This document shows positions 24,216-35,010 of a DNA stretch of 64,000 nt, one piece after another. The notes beneath the pieces are model-generated. The model saw only the letters and a list, made by a program, of their open reading frames with translations. It searched no databases and was not told where the DNA came from. Source of the stretch: Pyrenochaeta sp. MPI-SDFR-AT-0127 (taxonomy: Eukaryota > Ascomycota > Dothideomycetes > Pleosporales > Cucurbitariaceae); NCBI GenBank assembly GCA_020747015.1, contig JAGTJM010000050.1, positions 179,743-243,742 on the forward strand, written 5' to 3'. Position 1 is the stretch's first letter. Each line of letters begins with the position of its first letter. A program made the position numbers and the translations under genes.

Positions 24216-26804
24216 CTAGCAGTGCAAAGTCGGCAGACATGGGCCATTGGCTGGTAGAAGGACATTGCTTCTCGCGTTACTCAAGAAAAGGTCGTGGAGG
24301 GAAGTGTACATAAGATGGTACCTGTAGATCAGTTGCCATACCTGTCTGGAGGTCCCAAGAAAGAGTCAGCGCATGATGTATGTGACAAACGCTCTCTTGT
24401 ACGTACCCAGTTGAACGTTTCCGTAAAATCCCCAAAGTTCATTGGCATATCTTCCAATACGAAGGGATTGCAATAGCCATCAGGCCCCGCTGCAAACGCT
24501 TCCGAGCCAGAACGCTCAGCAGCAAAGTTGTTAAAATCGAAAGAGGTCGATGGCGGGGTCAGATCGGATTGTTCGACCGAAACGTTTGCTGTATCATGGG
24601 GTTAGGCATCTCTGTGCTGAGAAAGGTCTGACAGGAGGCGGTGGCTCACTGTGCAATTTGTCTGTCAATTGCTCTTCGGTCATGTCTACTTTGTGGAGAA
24701 CGAGTCGAACTGCTGCAGCAACCTTCCGGGCCTCGTGAGATCTCGCACTGGCTGCAAACCATATGCGATGCGCGTTTCGTAAAGTATTGACAATCTCCTG
24801 TCGGGTAGGCGGCGCGCGGTCCAACCGGATCCCGCTTCTGGCAAACTCGGGTGTTGCTGGTAACGGGCAAACGATATCTTCATCGAGATCGAGGATCAAA
24901 ACGCTAGTTGCGAGAAGAAAATCCTGGGCTGCAATGGAAGACATATACCAACTGACGGTGAAAATCTGCCAGCCAGGCGACCAAAGTTTCCCGCCGGGGC
25001 GAACCTCAGCGTCTAGCTTCTGCTGAAAATCCAGCATCTCAAGTGCTGCGTTTAGGCAAACTCTCCGGGAATACTCATACGTAGAATCTGTGCGACCCGA
25101 CACCAGATATGGTCGATGTAGCATTATTTCGGCCTTCAAGAAAGAGAGGCCCAAGTACAAGCGACGCATGGAGGTTGGCGATATAACAGTGTTGAAGTGC
25201 TCTGCAGGCATTGCCTTTGTCGAGTGTGGTATTTTGTCGTAAACGTGGCGCAGTACTTGATCGAGATCCATGATTTCCCGATATGGTGGCTGCACTGTCG
25301 CATTCATGAAGTCCATAACCTTGGCCTGTGCGTTTCTAACCCTAGTGAGCACTATGGAGTAGAGTAGTTGAGTGAGTTCCGTCTCCGGCCGAGCTGGAGG
25401 CAACTCCACCATGTCTTCGTGGATATCCTCATCAGTCAGGTTTCGCGGCTCTTGACAGTCGTACATGAATGGATATATCATTCTCGGTAAACCAACTGAA
25501 GAGGACGAGACAAGGTCAAGTGACATGATGACCATCCATATCCTTCGCCGCATTTCCGCTCTGAAAGGCGAGATGTTGGGAAACCTCGACGGCTCTCTGT
25601 GGTAGCCCATGCGGAATGCGACGCGCGTGATCATACTCACAAGAACCCACATGCTGAATTGAGTATCCGCTGATCGAAGGTATTCGGTGCCAAAGTAGAG
25701 TAAGAAGGCCTCCACGGTGTATGGAGGGCATTTGGTGTAGTTTGCAAGGACAAGACATTGCACGACCTTTTCGCGATACAACTCCATGCGAGCCGATTCC
25801 AGGGACGGCACGGAGTCGCTCTGAGAAGCCGGGCCACTACCTTCAAGGGTTGCCTGGAAGCGAGCACCGAGTGCAAGGATAGCATAGAGGAGCCCTAGCC
25901 ACATGGTGGAAGTTTCAAAGGGCTGATGCCAGAAGTCATTGTACTGCATGTTCTGTCAGTATCTGGACTCGAGGAGATAGGGCAGACTAACCTCTCTTAG
26001 AAAGGTTGGTCTATGTAGCAACGCTAGATGTGTTAGTAATGGTGATCCAGGGGAAGGTCTGCTTACTTGGGGCAGTGTCCATTGATGCGAAGTACGTTTC
26101 GATCAGTTGGTCTACTTCCAGGCGTGGAGGGAGGGCAGCGAGTATCTCTTGCTTAGTGACATGGATTTGTCGGCCAAACAGTAGATCTGGTCCGGGAACG
26201 TCGGTTTGGCTGTCCTGCTCTGCACGGGCAGAAGTCGGTATGTGATCCAGATGCTCTCTCAACTCCGAGATCTGGAGTAGCTTAGCAGGTACACAACAAG
26301 TCGCGGTAGTCAGCTCTCACTCCGTCCAGAATACTCGTCCAGTGGCCACTGTTTGTATAGCTCGTGGTGTCGTCACTCAAAATGACACGATCTGGAGTTC
26401 CTGGAATCTCGGTGGTGTATGAGTCGCTCTGCGGCTCGGAAATAGACAAGTTGGACAGGACGGGACTAGCCTGATCGGCATCCTTCCCACCCATCAACGA
26501 GGTGACGAGCTTTTCGAGCTGGTCAATTCGATCATGGACACTGTTGGGCGCCTTTGGTGCTTGCGGGGCGGCCGTGCTCCGAACATAAGTGCACGAAAGC
26601 GACAGCCCTCGGTCGACGCATGTCCTGCATGGCTGATTGCGGTCGCACTTCAATCTGGGTCGTCAGTATGCGAGCGCTGGCGGGTTCATGACCTGGATGC
26701 AATATCGCTCACTTCCGCCGACGACACAGCGTGCAGGACAAGATAGGCTTGTCTCTACGTCGACTAGCAGGCACGACACGCTGCGGTTGTGCCTCTGCGC
26801 TCAT
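24216..26804 (-). CDS. Zn2Cys6 fungal transcription factor with fungal_trans domain
   Basis: Six exons, 26804-26713, 26654-26321, 26271-26067, 26023-25992, 25952-24650 and 24589-24216, sum to 779 codons. The binuclear zinc cluster (ILSCTLCRRRKLKCDRN, C-x2-C-x6-C-x5-C-x2-C-x8-C) is split by intron 1. A short coiled linker (HDRIDQLEKLV) follows. The fungal-specific middle domain starts with LLHRPTFLRE, which is only restored when the 43-nt intron 3 is spliced, and continues MWLGLLYAILALGARF, MGYHREPSRFP, FRAEMRRRIW. The C-terminal exon holds the usual LTPPSTSFDFNNFAAE motif. A GTACGT donor after FNW suggests a last intron and a different C-terminus. It is transcribed away from the AA8-AA12 dehydrogenase, whose start is 1.2 kb off. 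Confidence 0.88.
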
Positions 26805-27998
26805 GCTGGCGTCCCCTGTGCAATTTTTGTGCTTGTGTGAAATGGTTGCAAGATGCCGTTGGTTGGTGTGGTGTTGAGGCTTCTGCAGCCTCGGGATCAT
26901 CGGTTGCGCTGGGGTGCGCCACCCAACGGTCGGGACGAGACCGCTAGCTCCCGTGACCTTGCGTTGCCTTGTGTTGCCTTGCCTTGCTAGTTCGTCCTTC
27001 AACCTTGTCGTGCAGCGCGCCTATTCTGGCTTGTATTTCGTTGGCTACATACGCTCGCATTAGGTAAGCCAGTGACTGTGAATGCTCGTCGCTTATACCA
27101 CATGGTACAAGTAGGGCAAAAGTCCACTCTCCACAAAATGACCTCCGGACACCAACTCTGGTTGTATTCATGCTTATCTTCTACTCTGGCCACCAAATCA
27201 CAAGAATAGCCCACATGAGACATTCTGCTTCCCATCCGATTACGTGGAGCTCTCCCGTGCCGACAGCTTTCATCTGTGTTGTGCCTGGGCTTCGAGGCTA
27301 AACACGTCATGTCATCCATTCAGCCTGTCGATCTATTATATGGAAATCTATCACAGCAACAAACAATTTTGATTTGCATTTTTGTCATTCCACCGTGGTG
27401 CGATCAAAGCCACTTTCATCTGAGTGTATCTCCATAAAGTCATTTCGGTTGCACAAATGTTCCATGCCTTCCATGTCCGGCGCAATCCGTAGGTCCTGTC
27501 AATCCCTAATATGATCTGAGGATTCGAACACGGGCCGTTCACACCCAGGGATAAAGCTTTTGATTGATTTCGAAGCTTAATGAAAAGCGCCGGAAGAGAT
27601 GAGAATTAGCACGAGGCGACAGACGCTGGTAGGTGGTGTAAAAATAAAGCACGCATGTGGAGCGACACCCAAGGCCCACGAACGCTACTACCGACCACAA
27701 CGCCAGGCCCTCCGTGTCCCCACCACATCGTATTCGCATGAATGAATTGATGGATGCGTCTGGTATGCTTCTTCGAAGGCGTGACGAGCGCATGACATGT
27801 AGTTGTACCGGTGAGATCAGGCATTCCTCCATACTCCCATGTCACTCTTCGTCGTCACGGATGTCGCCTCTTGAGATCTCAAATTAATTTTACAGGTGTT
27901 CAGTGCAGAAAATGTCTCAACACAGGGTAGAACTTCTATTAAGGCGACACGGCACACTACCAGTTGCTCCTCCAACGATACTTCGCATTTTCTACACT
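26805..27998. other. divergent intergenic region, regulator versus AA8-AA12 gene
   Basis: No gene was seen. The 1.2 kb separates two genes transcribed apart and must hold both promoters. A GGATTCGAACAC stretch near 27520 imitates a tRNA B-box, but no A-box or cloverleaf accompanies it. Confidence 0.45.
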
Positions 27999-30060
27999 AT
28001 GAAGCCAAGCAATTTGGCACTTGGGTGTATAGCTATCACAAGCAATAGTAAGTGGCTTTGGAGGATGTATGAAAACTTCCGTTGATCCTCCTTTAGCCCT
28101 GGCGCAGATTACTCAACGCTACTGCGATGTGACAACCGCGATATGTTTTTCTGGATGGAAAGGCTCCAATGGCATAACCCTTGGTATCGCTTTGCCCAAA
28201 GGGAAAACGGCGCCTTTTGATACCATCCTGCAAATAGTGTCACCTATCAAAAATGGTTGGGTTGGGTTCTCGTGGGGAGGAACAATGCCCTATGTGCCAT
28301 TAACAATCGGATGGGTAAACAATGCTTCAAGTAGCACTATATATTCGTCTAGGATGGCATAGTAGGTATCATGACAGTTGTTCAACAGTGAGCTTACTTG
28401 TATCAGCGGATTGAGCTTACCCCAGCCCTATGATGCGGCCGAATATTCTTATATCAAAGGCACAGGATACAATACTACCCACTGGACTCTCAATGTGCGA
28501 TGCAGAGGCTGCTCGCAATGGCACGATGTAGATGGAAACCTTGTGTCAATTGATGCCACAGCCACTGCGCAGAAGTTCGCATTCGGCCTTGCGAGCACAA
28601 TGCCAGCTCAGCCCGCGAACAACAGGTCCATGTTTAACGTGCACAACTCATTTGGCAGTTATAGATTGAATCTGACGCAGGGTCAGAACGCGGATTTCGA
28701 CAAACTGGTTGCAGTAAATCTTGTTCAGGATGCACCATCTACAACAAGCAGCGCACTTAGCTCTACTAGCAGTGCGCTACCAACGGCTCTCAGCTCAAGC
28801 ATCTCTTCATCAGCCTCACCAGAACCAACACAAACAGGCGTGCCATCCTCATGTAAGGATGCACCAGCAAGCCGCTTCCCCCTTCATACCGCTAAGGGCT
28901 GGAAAGCTACAAAGGTGGCCGGGGGACTTACCCAACCTCGAACTCTGCTCTTCGACTCGAATGGCAACATTCTAGTCGTTCAAAATGGTCTTGGGATTAC
29001 TGTACACAAGGTAGGACCAAATGGCTGTTTGTTGTCTTCAAAGACGATCGTTGCTCAGCGAAATCTCAACCACGGAATTGTTCTTAGTACTGATGGCAAA
29101 ACGCTCTTCGCAAGCTCAGCAACATCAGTGTATGCTTGGACTTATGATGCGCCTACAACGAGTGTTTCAGAGAACTCAACGACGATTGTGTCAGGGATGG
29201 ATACCCGTGGGCACGTCACCAGAACTTTGGTCATCCCACCACAGCACCCGAACCTCATCCTGGTCTCTCACGGGTCAAATGATAACTTTGACTACGGTGC
29301 AGCCGACATCAAGATAGGTCGATCGTGTGTGAAAGTTTTCAATATTGCTACGATGCCTGTCGGAGGATATGATTATGTCACTGGAGGATATCAAATGGGT
29401 TACGGCCTTCGAAACGAGGTCGGGTTGGCGTTTGATGGAGATGGCATGTTGTGGGGGTTGGAAAACTCATCTGACGAGATTCATCGAACCATTGGAGGTG
29501 TTTCTGTCGACATTCACACTGATAATCCTGCTGACGAGATCAATTTTCTGGGGGATCCAACCAAAGAGAACAGAGACTGGTATGGGTACCCGACCTGCTA
29601 CAGCTGTGCACAGCCAGTCGCTATCACAGACCGGAGCTTCGCTGTAGGCGATCAATTCGTCCTCGAGCCGAACGCTACGTTCACCGATGATACGTGCAAA
29701 TTAAGTAGCGTAGCAGCCAGGCTTACACTACCAGCTCATTCGGCGCCCCTCGGCGCAACGTTTGACAAGAACTTTACAAGCATGTACGTTGCCATCCATG
29801 GGTCATGGAATCGCAACCCATCAACAGGCTATAAGGTTATTGATGTTCCATTTTCAAAAGGGCCAAATGGCTTTGGTCCGTCGGCGCCTTTGCAAAGTAC
29901 AACAGGCTGGATAGACATATTGTGGAATGATAATGTGGAACAGTGCTCAACGACTCAGTGCTTCAGGCCTGTGTCAATTGCAATGGACGGATTCGGACGG
30001 ATGTACATCACAAGTGACAGCGGAGCGGAAGGCGAAATGATCATTTTGGGGAAGGATTGA
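27999..30060 (+). CDS. secreted AA8-AA12 haem b / PQQ-dependent sugar dehydrogenase
   Basis: Exons 27999-28047, 28097-28361 and 28407-30060 join to 655 residues. A short signal peptide ends near ...NTLA|QITQRYCD. Residues about 20-205 are a cellobiose-dehydrogenase-type cytochrome (AA8, DOMON fold). WGGTMPYVPLTIGW and FNVHNSFG place the expected haem ligands at Met80 and His184, 104 apart against 98 in Phanerochaete CDH, and the RCRGC cysteine pair is conserved. A Ser/Thr/Pro linker of about 45 residues follows. The C-terminal part, from KGWKATKVAGGL, is a PQQ-type beta-propeller (AA12, sorbosone-dehydrogenase-like) with WGLENSSDEI and HGSWNR. No CBM1 follows. The known AA8-AA12 enzyme of Coprinopsis oxidises sugars and passes electrons through its haem, probably to LPMOs. 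Similar chemistry is inferred here. Confidence 0.92.
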
Positions 30061-30872
30061 CGGCAGAGAGAGGAACTGAGTTGGACTTCTTGATGCAACG
30101 CATTCGCGGCACTATCCCTGTCACGTGGTCGCCGCGTTGATTAAGCAAGCTAGAATACAGTAGCAAGCACAACGAAAGAACGGCTGCGGATTTTGTGAAA
30201 ATATGGACAAGGCCAGTCTTTTTCCTTGTATGTTCTTCTAGCGAACCTTGCAGAGGGGTTTCCATGTATCTTAGCATCCATGCCTCATACACATGCGTCG
30301 TTGTGAGGGACATTTACACACCTCAAAACATAACTTGGCGCTATAAACTTTGTTCCCCGCTCTTTATCCCAGGTGTCGGATCACGGAGTGCTTGGACATT
30401 CCGATGTTCTTCATAGTCGACGAATCAGGTGCGGCAAAGAGTCCGTCACGCAGGACGAAGCACATGTAGATCACGTGTTTGAGGTAGTATTTCCACAGGC
30501 CAGGCCAAAAGGAGGAGATGCCGAGGCACAAATCGAAAGATATTGCATGCTGACATCGACGTTTTGCAAACAGTCACATTCGAGGCCAATGGGACAGGCA
30601 GGGAGAAGTCTGTACAGGTCCAGGATGATCGGACGACAGTGCTTGGGGCGAGGGTAGCGCCTGCGAGGGGTGGCGCCCGGGCGTAGCATGTGTGTATATG
30701 TATTACGGGCACGATACCTGTAGCGTAGAGTGCTCTGGGTCTGCCTCCATGTGCATTGATCTCCGCTTTCGTTTCTAAGCATCGTCGAGACACTTCTGGC
30801 TGACTCATCCGTGTACCTTGCATTTCGCTCCTGCAGCCGCAGCTTCAGAGAGACTAACAAGCCGCCGCAGCC
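30061..30872. other. intergenic DNA upstream of the monooxygenase
   Basis: Two minus-strand open frames of 125-147 codons overlap here without family resemblance. The stretch is taken as the promoter and leader of the monooxygenase and the 3' flank of the dehydrogenase. Confidence 0.4.
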
Positions 30873-32454
30873 ATGAACGGCCATGCCACCGCCAACGGGC
30901 ACACGTCGGCGCACTTTGACGTGCTCATCATCGGCGCCGGCCTCTCAGGCATCAATGCCGCGTACCGCATTCAAGAGTCTCTCCCTTCGTCTTCGTTTGC
31001 TCTCCTCGAAGCGCGCCACGAGCTCGGTGGGACATGGTCGCAGTTCAAGTACCCCGGCGTGCGCTCCGACTCGGACCTGCACACGCTGGGGTTCCAGTTC
31101 AACCCTTGGAAAGCCAGCCATCCTATTGCGAGCGGAGACAGCATCATGGAGTACCTGAATGCCACCGCGGACAAGTTCGACATCAAGAAACACATCCGAT
31201 GCAGGCACAAAGTCGTGAGCGCGAACTGGTCTAGCGATGCCCAACAATGGAAACTGGCCGTCGACATTGCTGGAGACAATGGCACCGAGGCGCGGCGAGC
31301 AGTATACTGGACCAAGTGGCTGATCATGGGCACGGGCTACTACAGCTACGACGAGCCGTTGCGAGCGCAGATACCCGGTCTTGCAAACTTCAAGGGCAGG
31401 ACAGTCCATCCGCAGTTTTGGCCCGAGGACCTGGACTACAAGGGTAAGAAGATGGTCATCATTGGCTCAGGAGCTACCGCCATCACTCTCCTGCCGGCCA
31501 TGGTGGATACGGGCGTGGGCAGTGTGACGCAGTTGCAACGGAGTCCGAGCTACATCCTAAGCCTGCCGCAGGACAATCCGGCTTGGTGGGAGAAGTATGC
31601 GCCGCAGTGGTTTCTTTTGAAGTATAAGCGTACGTCATCCATCACTGTTCTCCCCCTCCATTCCCTCTTTCTCTCAGTCACCCCAAACAGCTGCTGATGA
31701 GTCGTGTTAAGGCTTCATGTTCACCCTCATCCCCATCCTTCTCTACTACTTCTGCATGAGCTTCCCCACTCGTGCCTCAAACTTTCTCCGCAAAGAAGCC
31801 AAGCGCCAACTCCCCGCCGACTTCCCCCTCGATCCACACTTCAAGCCCGGCTACAACCCTTGGCAACAGCGTTTATGCCTTTGCCCCGATGGCGATTACT
31901 TCAAATGCTTTGCATCCGGGCGTGCGCACATCGTCACAGATACTATCAAGAACATTGTTAGCGACGGAATTGAGTTAAATAACGGTACGAAACTAGATGC
32001 TGATATTATCGTTACTGCGACGGGGCTGAAGTTACGATTCTTGGGCGGCATTGACTTGAGCATTGATGGGCACAAAGTCGATGTTCCCTCCCAATATCTC
32101 TGGCGCTTCAGCATGCTCACCTCACTTCCTAATCTCGGCAACATCATCGGATACTGGAATGCATCTTGGACTCTCGGTTCCGATACTGCATCTCGTCTCT
32201 TCGTGCGCCTCATCAAGCACCAAAACGAGAACAACTACACATCCGTAGTACCTGTGATTAGTGAAGACGATACAAAAGAAGAGATTCTAGCCAGCCCACT
32301 GAGTAGCACATATGTAAAGAATGCATTGAGTAGTATGCCCAAATGCGGAAGCAGGGGTCCGTGGAGGCCGAGGGACCATTATTTTGTGGACAGGTGGAGG
32401 GCAGAGAATGGGGATCTGAACGATGGATTGAAATGGGAGAAGGTTAGTACATAA
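30873..32454 (+). CDS. flavin monooxygenase, Baeyer-Villiger type
   Basis: Exons 30873-31629 and 31712-32454 join to 499 residues. The 82-nt intron is GT-AG and phase 1. The FAD Rossmann motif GAGLSG is at residues 21-26, followed by GGTWSQFKYPGVRSDSD, typical of BVMOs. The BVMO fingerprint F-x-G-x3-H-x3-W-P is present as FKGRTVHPQFWP. The NADPH-binding IIGSGATA follows shortly after, and ATG occurs in IIVTATGLKLRF. The protein should use NADPH and oxygen to oxidise ketones or heteroatoms. The substrate is not predictable. No biosynthetic core gene lies beside it, so membership of a secondary-metabolite cluster is unsupported. Confidence 0.93.
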
Positions 32455-32985
32455 ACATACCAGTGGTTTCCATATTGGCAGTTAGACGCGTGCAGGCTCA
32501 ACTCCCCGCGTCAAGTATGCAAGCGTTTGATTCACCATACGCCTTGGAGGCCTTGTACCGCAACGCTCGATCCAACGTTATACATAGTGTCTGGGACCAA
32601 GCGGGAAGCTTGTCAGTCATATATCAAATACAAAGGTAGTCAACAGATACTCGACCAATGTCCAAGGAGAGTTTGACACCTTTGTAGTTGCGCTGCACAC
32701 AATCTGTGATAAGATTGATATGCACATTGCTGGAATGAAATTATAATGACGAGCCATGAACAATCCAGCAATTGCCATAACACGTTTTTGAATAAATGAC
32801 GAATACACGTTGCACCAAATCTTTATTTTTGGAAATGTTCTTCTGCTACTAGATTAAGATTCCAATTTTGGATATTGAGAACCCAACGTAGATCCCCATG
32901 ATTATCCCGATAATTGGTTTCAAAGATATCTATATCAAACTATGTCTCCAATTTCGCCCCAATGAGCCTCTGTATTGCTGAACAT
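32455..32985. other. convergent intergenic spacer
   Basis: A+T-leaning 3' flank shared by the monooxygenase and the convergent transporter. No gene was seen. Confidence 0.4.
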
Positions 32986-35010
32986 CTACAACGTCTGCTT
33001 GCCTCGTGTCTCTATCGGTAGTATTAACATACTAAAGAAAGCAGCAAGGAACAATCCTCCAGAAGCATAAATCGGGGTTTTGGGATTTGATCCTCCGGAC
33101 TGTATTGCAACAATGGGAGCGCAGAGACCAGCAACACGGTTGAGAAAGCTGCATATACCTGTACCAGTTCCGCGGATCGGTGCCGGAAAGACTTCTGGTG
33201 TGTATGCGTAGATCACACCATAAGAAATATTCTGAAAGAATGCTTCAAGGCATGTAAATGCCAGCTGGAAGTTGGAGTCAGTAGAAATGGTAAAAAGAAA
33301 GACAAAGACACCAGTGATGACTGTTCCGATTGCCATCGTGCCTTTACGTCCAACATATTTCAGCTCAACTGCATAGGCAGCGACTAACGATCCAGGAACA
33401 CCAACTACGGCGGTAATTGCGTAATTTCGGTACACAGTGCTTGTATCGTTCTCGACGGCGCCCCCGGAGTTCGCCAGGTACTGTGGCAAAAAGGCATTGA
33501 AAAGTGGGTAAGCCATACCGATCGTAATCCACTGAAACCACAACAATGCGGTTGTTAAACCAATTTTCTTGTCCTGGAATAGAGCTCTGAAGCGTTTGAA
33601 AGAGAACCTGCCGAGAGAGCGCTTGACGATTTCGAACATGCTTAGCTTAGTGTCCTCACCGGTTGCATCTGGGTTTCCTCCAATCTGGTTAAGAATATCT
33701 TCGGTGAGCCACGTATGGGTTTTATTATAAGTCGCAATGCCGTACACAGTCGCTACAGCTTCCGCTTGACGACCTCGCGAGAGCAAAAATTTCGGTGACT
33801 CGTAGAGATGGAAGAAGAAAAAGCGGCAGATAAACATCGCAAACGTTATGGCTCCCAGGGTAAGGATGAGGTAGCGCCACCCCATGTTGTCGGCTTTGTT
33901 GCATTTAGCGCCAGGAACACACGAGAAGTTTGGGATGTATGCCCAAGCCACTACGTTCCATCAGCATTGGATCGACACTCTGCTGGCAATGTAGCTTACG
34001 AAGAGATGCGATCAAATTCCCTACTGGCCAAAATACGGACAGAAGGGTGAGAAGGTTTCCTGATGTTTGTGGCAAAAACTCCAAGAATAATGCGCCATCC
34101 ACAGGAAGATTTCCACCAACTCCGAGGCCAATACATGCATATAGGGCGCATGTGCCGATCCAGTTGGAACCGCCTCCAGATGCGAGACCAAAAATCCCCG
34201 CTAGAAAAAGCGTAAAGTTGAATGCAAGACGTCGTCCGATCACGTCTGATGCAATTCCCCAGAATGAAGCACCGAGACATAGGCCGAGAAAAAGTGACAA
34301 AGTCGTATATCGTACTTTTGTCTCGCTGACGCCAAATTCGTTTGAGAGTTGAGGCAGCGTCAGTGCGATACCCTGCATATCAAGAGTCAATTTCGAAAAC
34401 TTTGATACGTTGCAGGTATTTACCTGGAGCCATAAGTTATCAGCCATCCAACCACCTCCGCAAAGGGCGAAGAGCTCCCACTGATATCTTCCCATTCCCA
34501 TGTCTTGAAGAGCTTTGTTGATCACTTTCGCCTTCCCTGGAAAAAGTTAGCGCCATTTACCAAAGCGACTATCACGCTTGTAGGAGAGATGTGAAATGTG
34601 AAATTCTCGCCCAACGTACGATCGTATGGAGTGTCAGCATCGGACGCTGCAACGTCCGCCTCAATTTCTGCTTTCAGTGCGGCAAGAGTCATTCCATGGT
34701 TGACAACTCCACTCGAAGCGTCACTATTAGGCCGCGTGGGGAAACCCTCAGGTTTTTCATTTGTTGTAGTCTTGTCACTCTCGCGCCGGTCCAATGTTGC
34801 AAATGGAGCATCATGGTGCGAGGATTGGGAGTCAAAATGAGTGGCTTGATCAAGCGGTATAAGGACACCAGGGAACTCGGCGATATCATGCGACTTGAAA
34901 GGGTTTACAAACTTAGTTCGAGGCATCTTTAGCGGTGATGTTGTTTGCTCAGGGCTCGATGCATGAGAAAAATGATCTGGCGCAATAGGGGAACGCAGCT
35001 TTCTCGCCAC
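32986..35010 (-). CDS. MFS transporter, sugar-porter/SV2-like family
   Basis: Exons 35010-34620, 34536-34424, 34372-34000 and 33950-32986 join to 613 residues. The introns are 83, 51 and 49 nt. A long hydrophilic N-terminus (about 150 residues) precedes VINKALQDMGMGRYQWELFALCGGGWMADNLW, the start typical of fungal metabolite/niacin-type (SV2, YceI-like) transporters. The loop motif DVIGRRLAFN and the GVGGNLPVDGALFLEFLP segment are conserved. The second half has YTPEVFPAPIRGTGTG. About twelve spans are visible. Intron 2 is a multiple of three without a stop, so intron retention would not break the frame. The start is uncertain: an internal Met at 34926 is an equally good candidate. Substrate unknown. 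Confidence 0.88.

Noticed and set aside
27515..27560. tRNA B-box-like GGATTCGAACAC string
   Set aside because: No A-box, acceptor stem or cloverleaf could be drawn on either strand.
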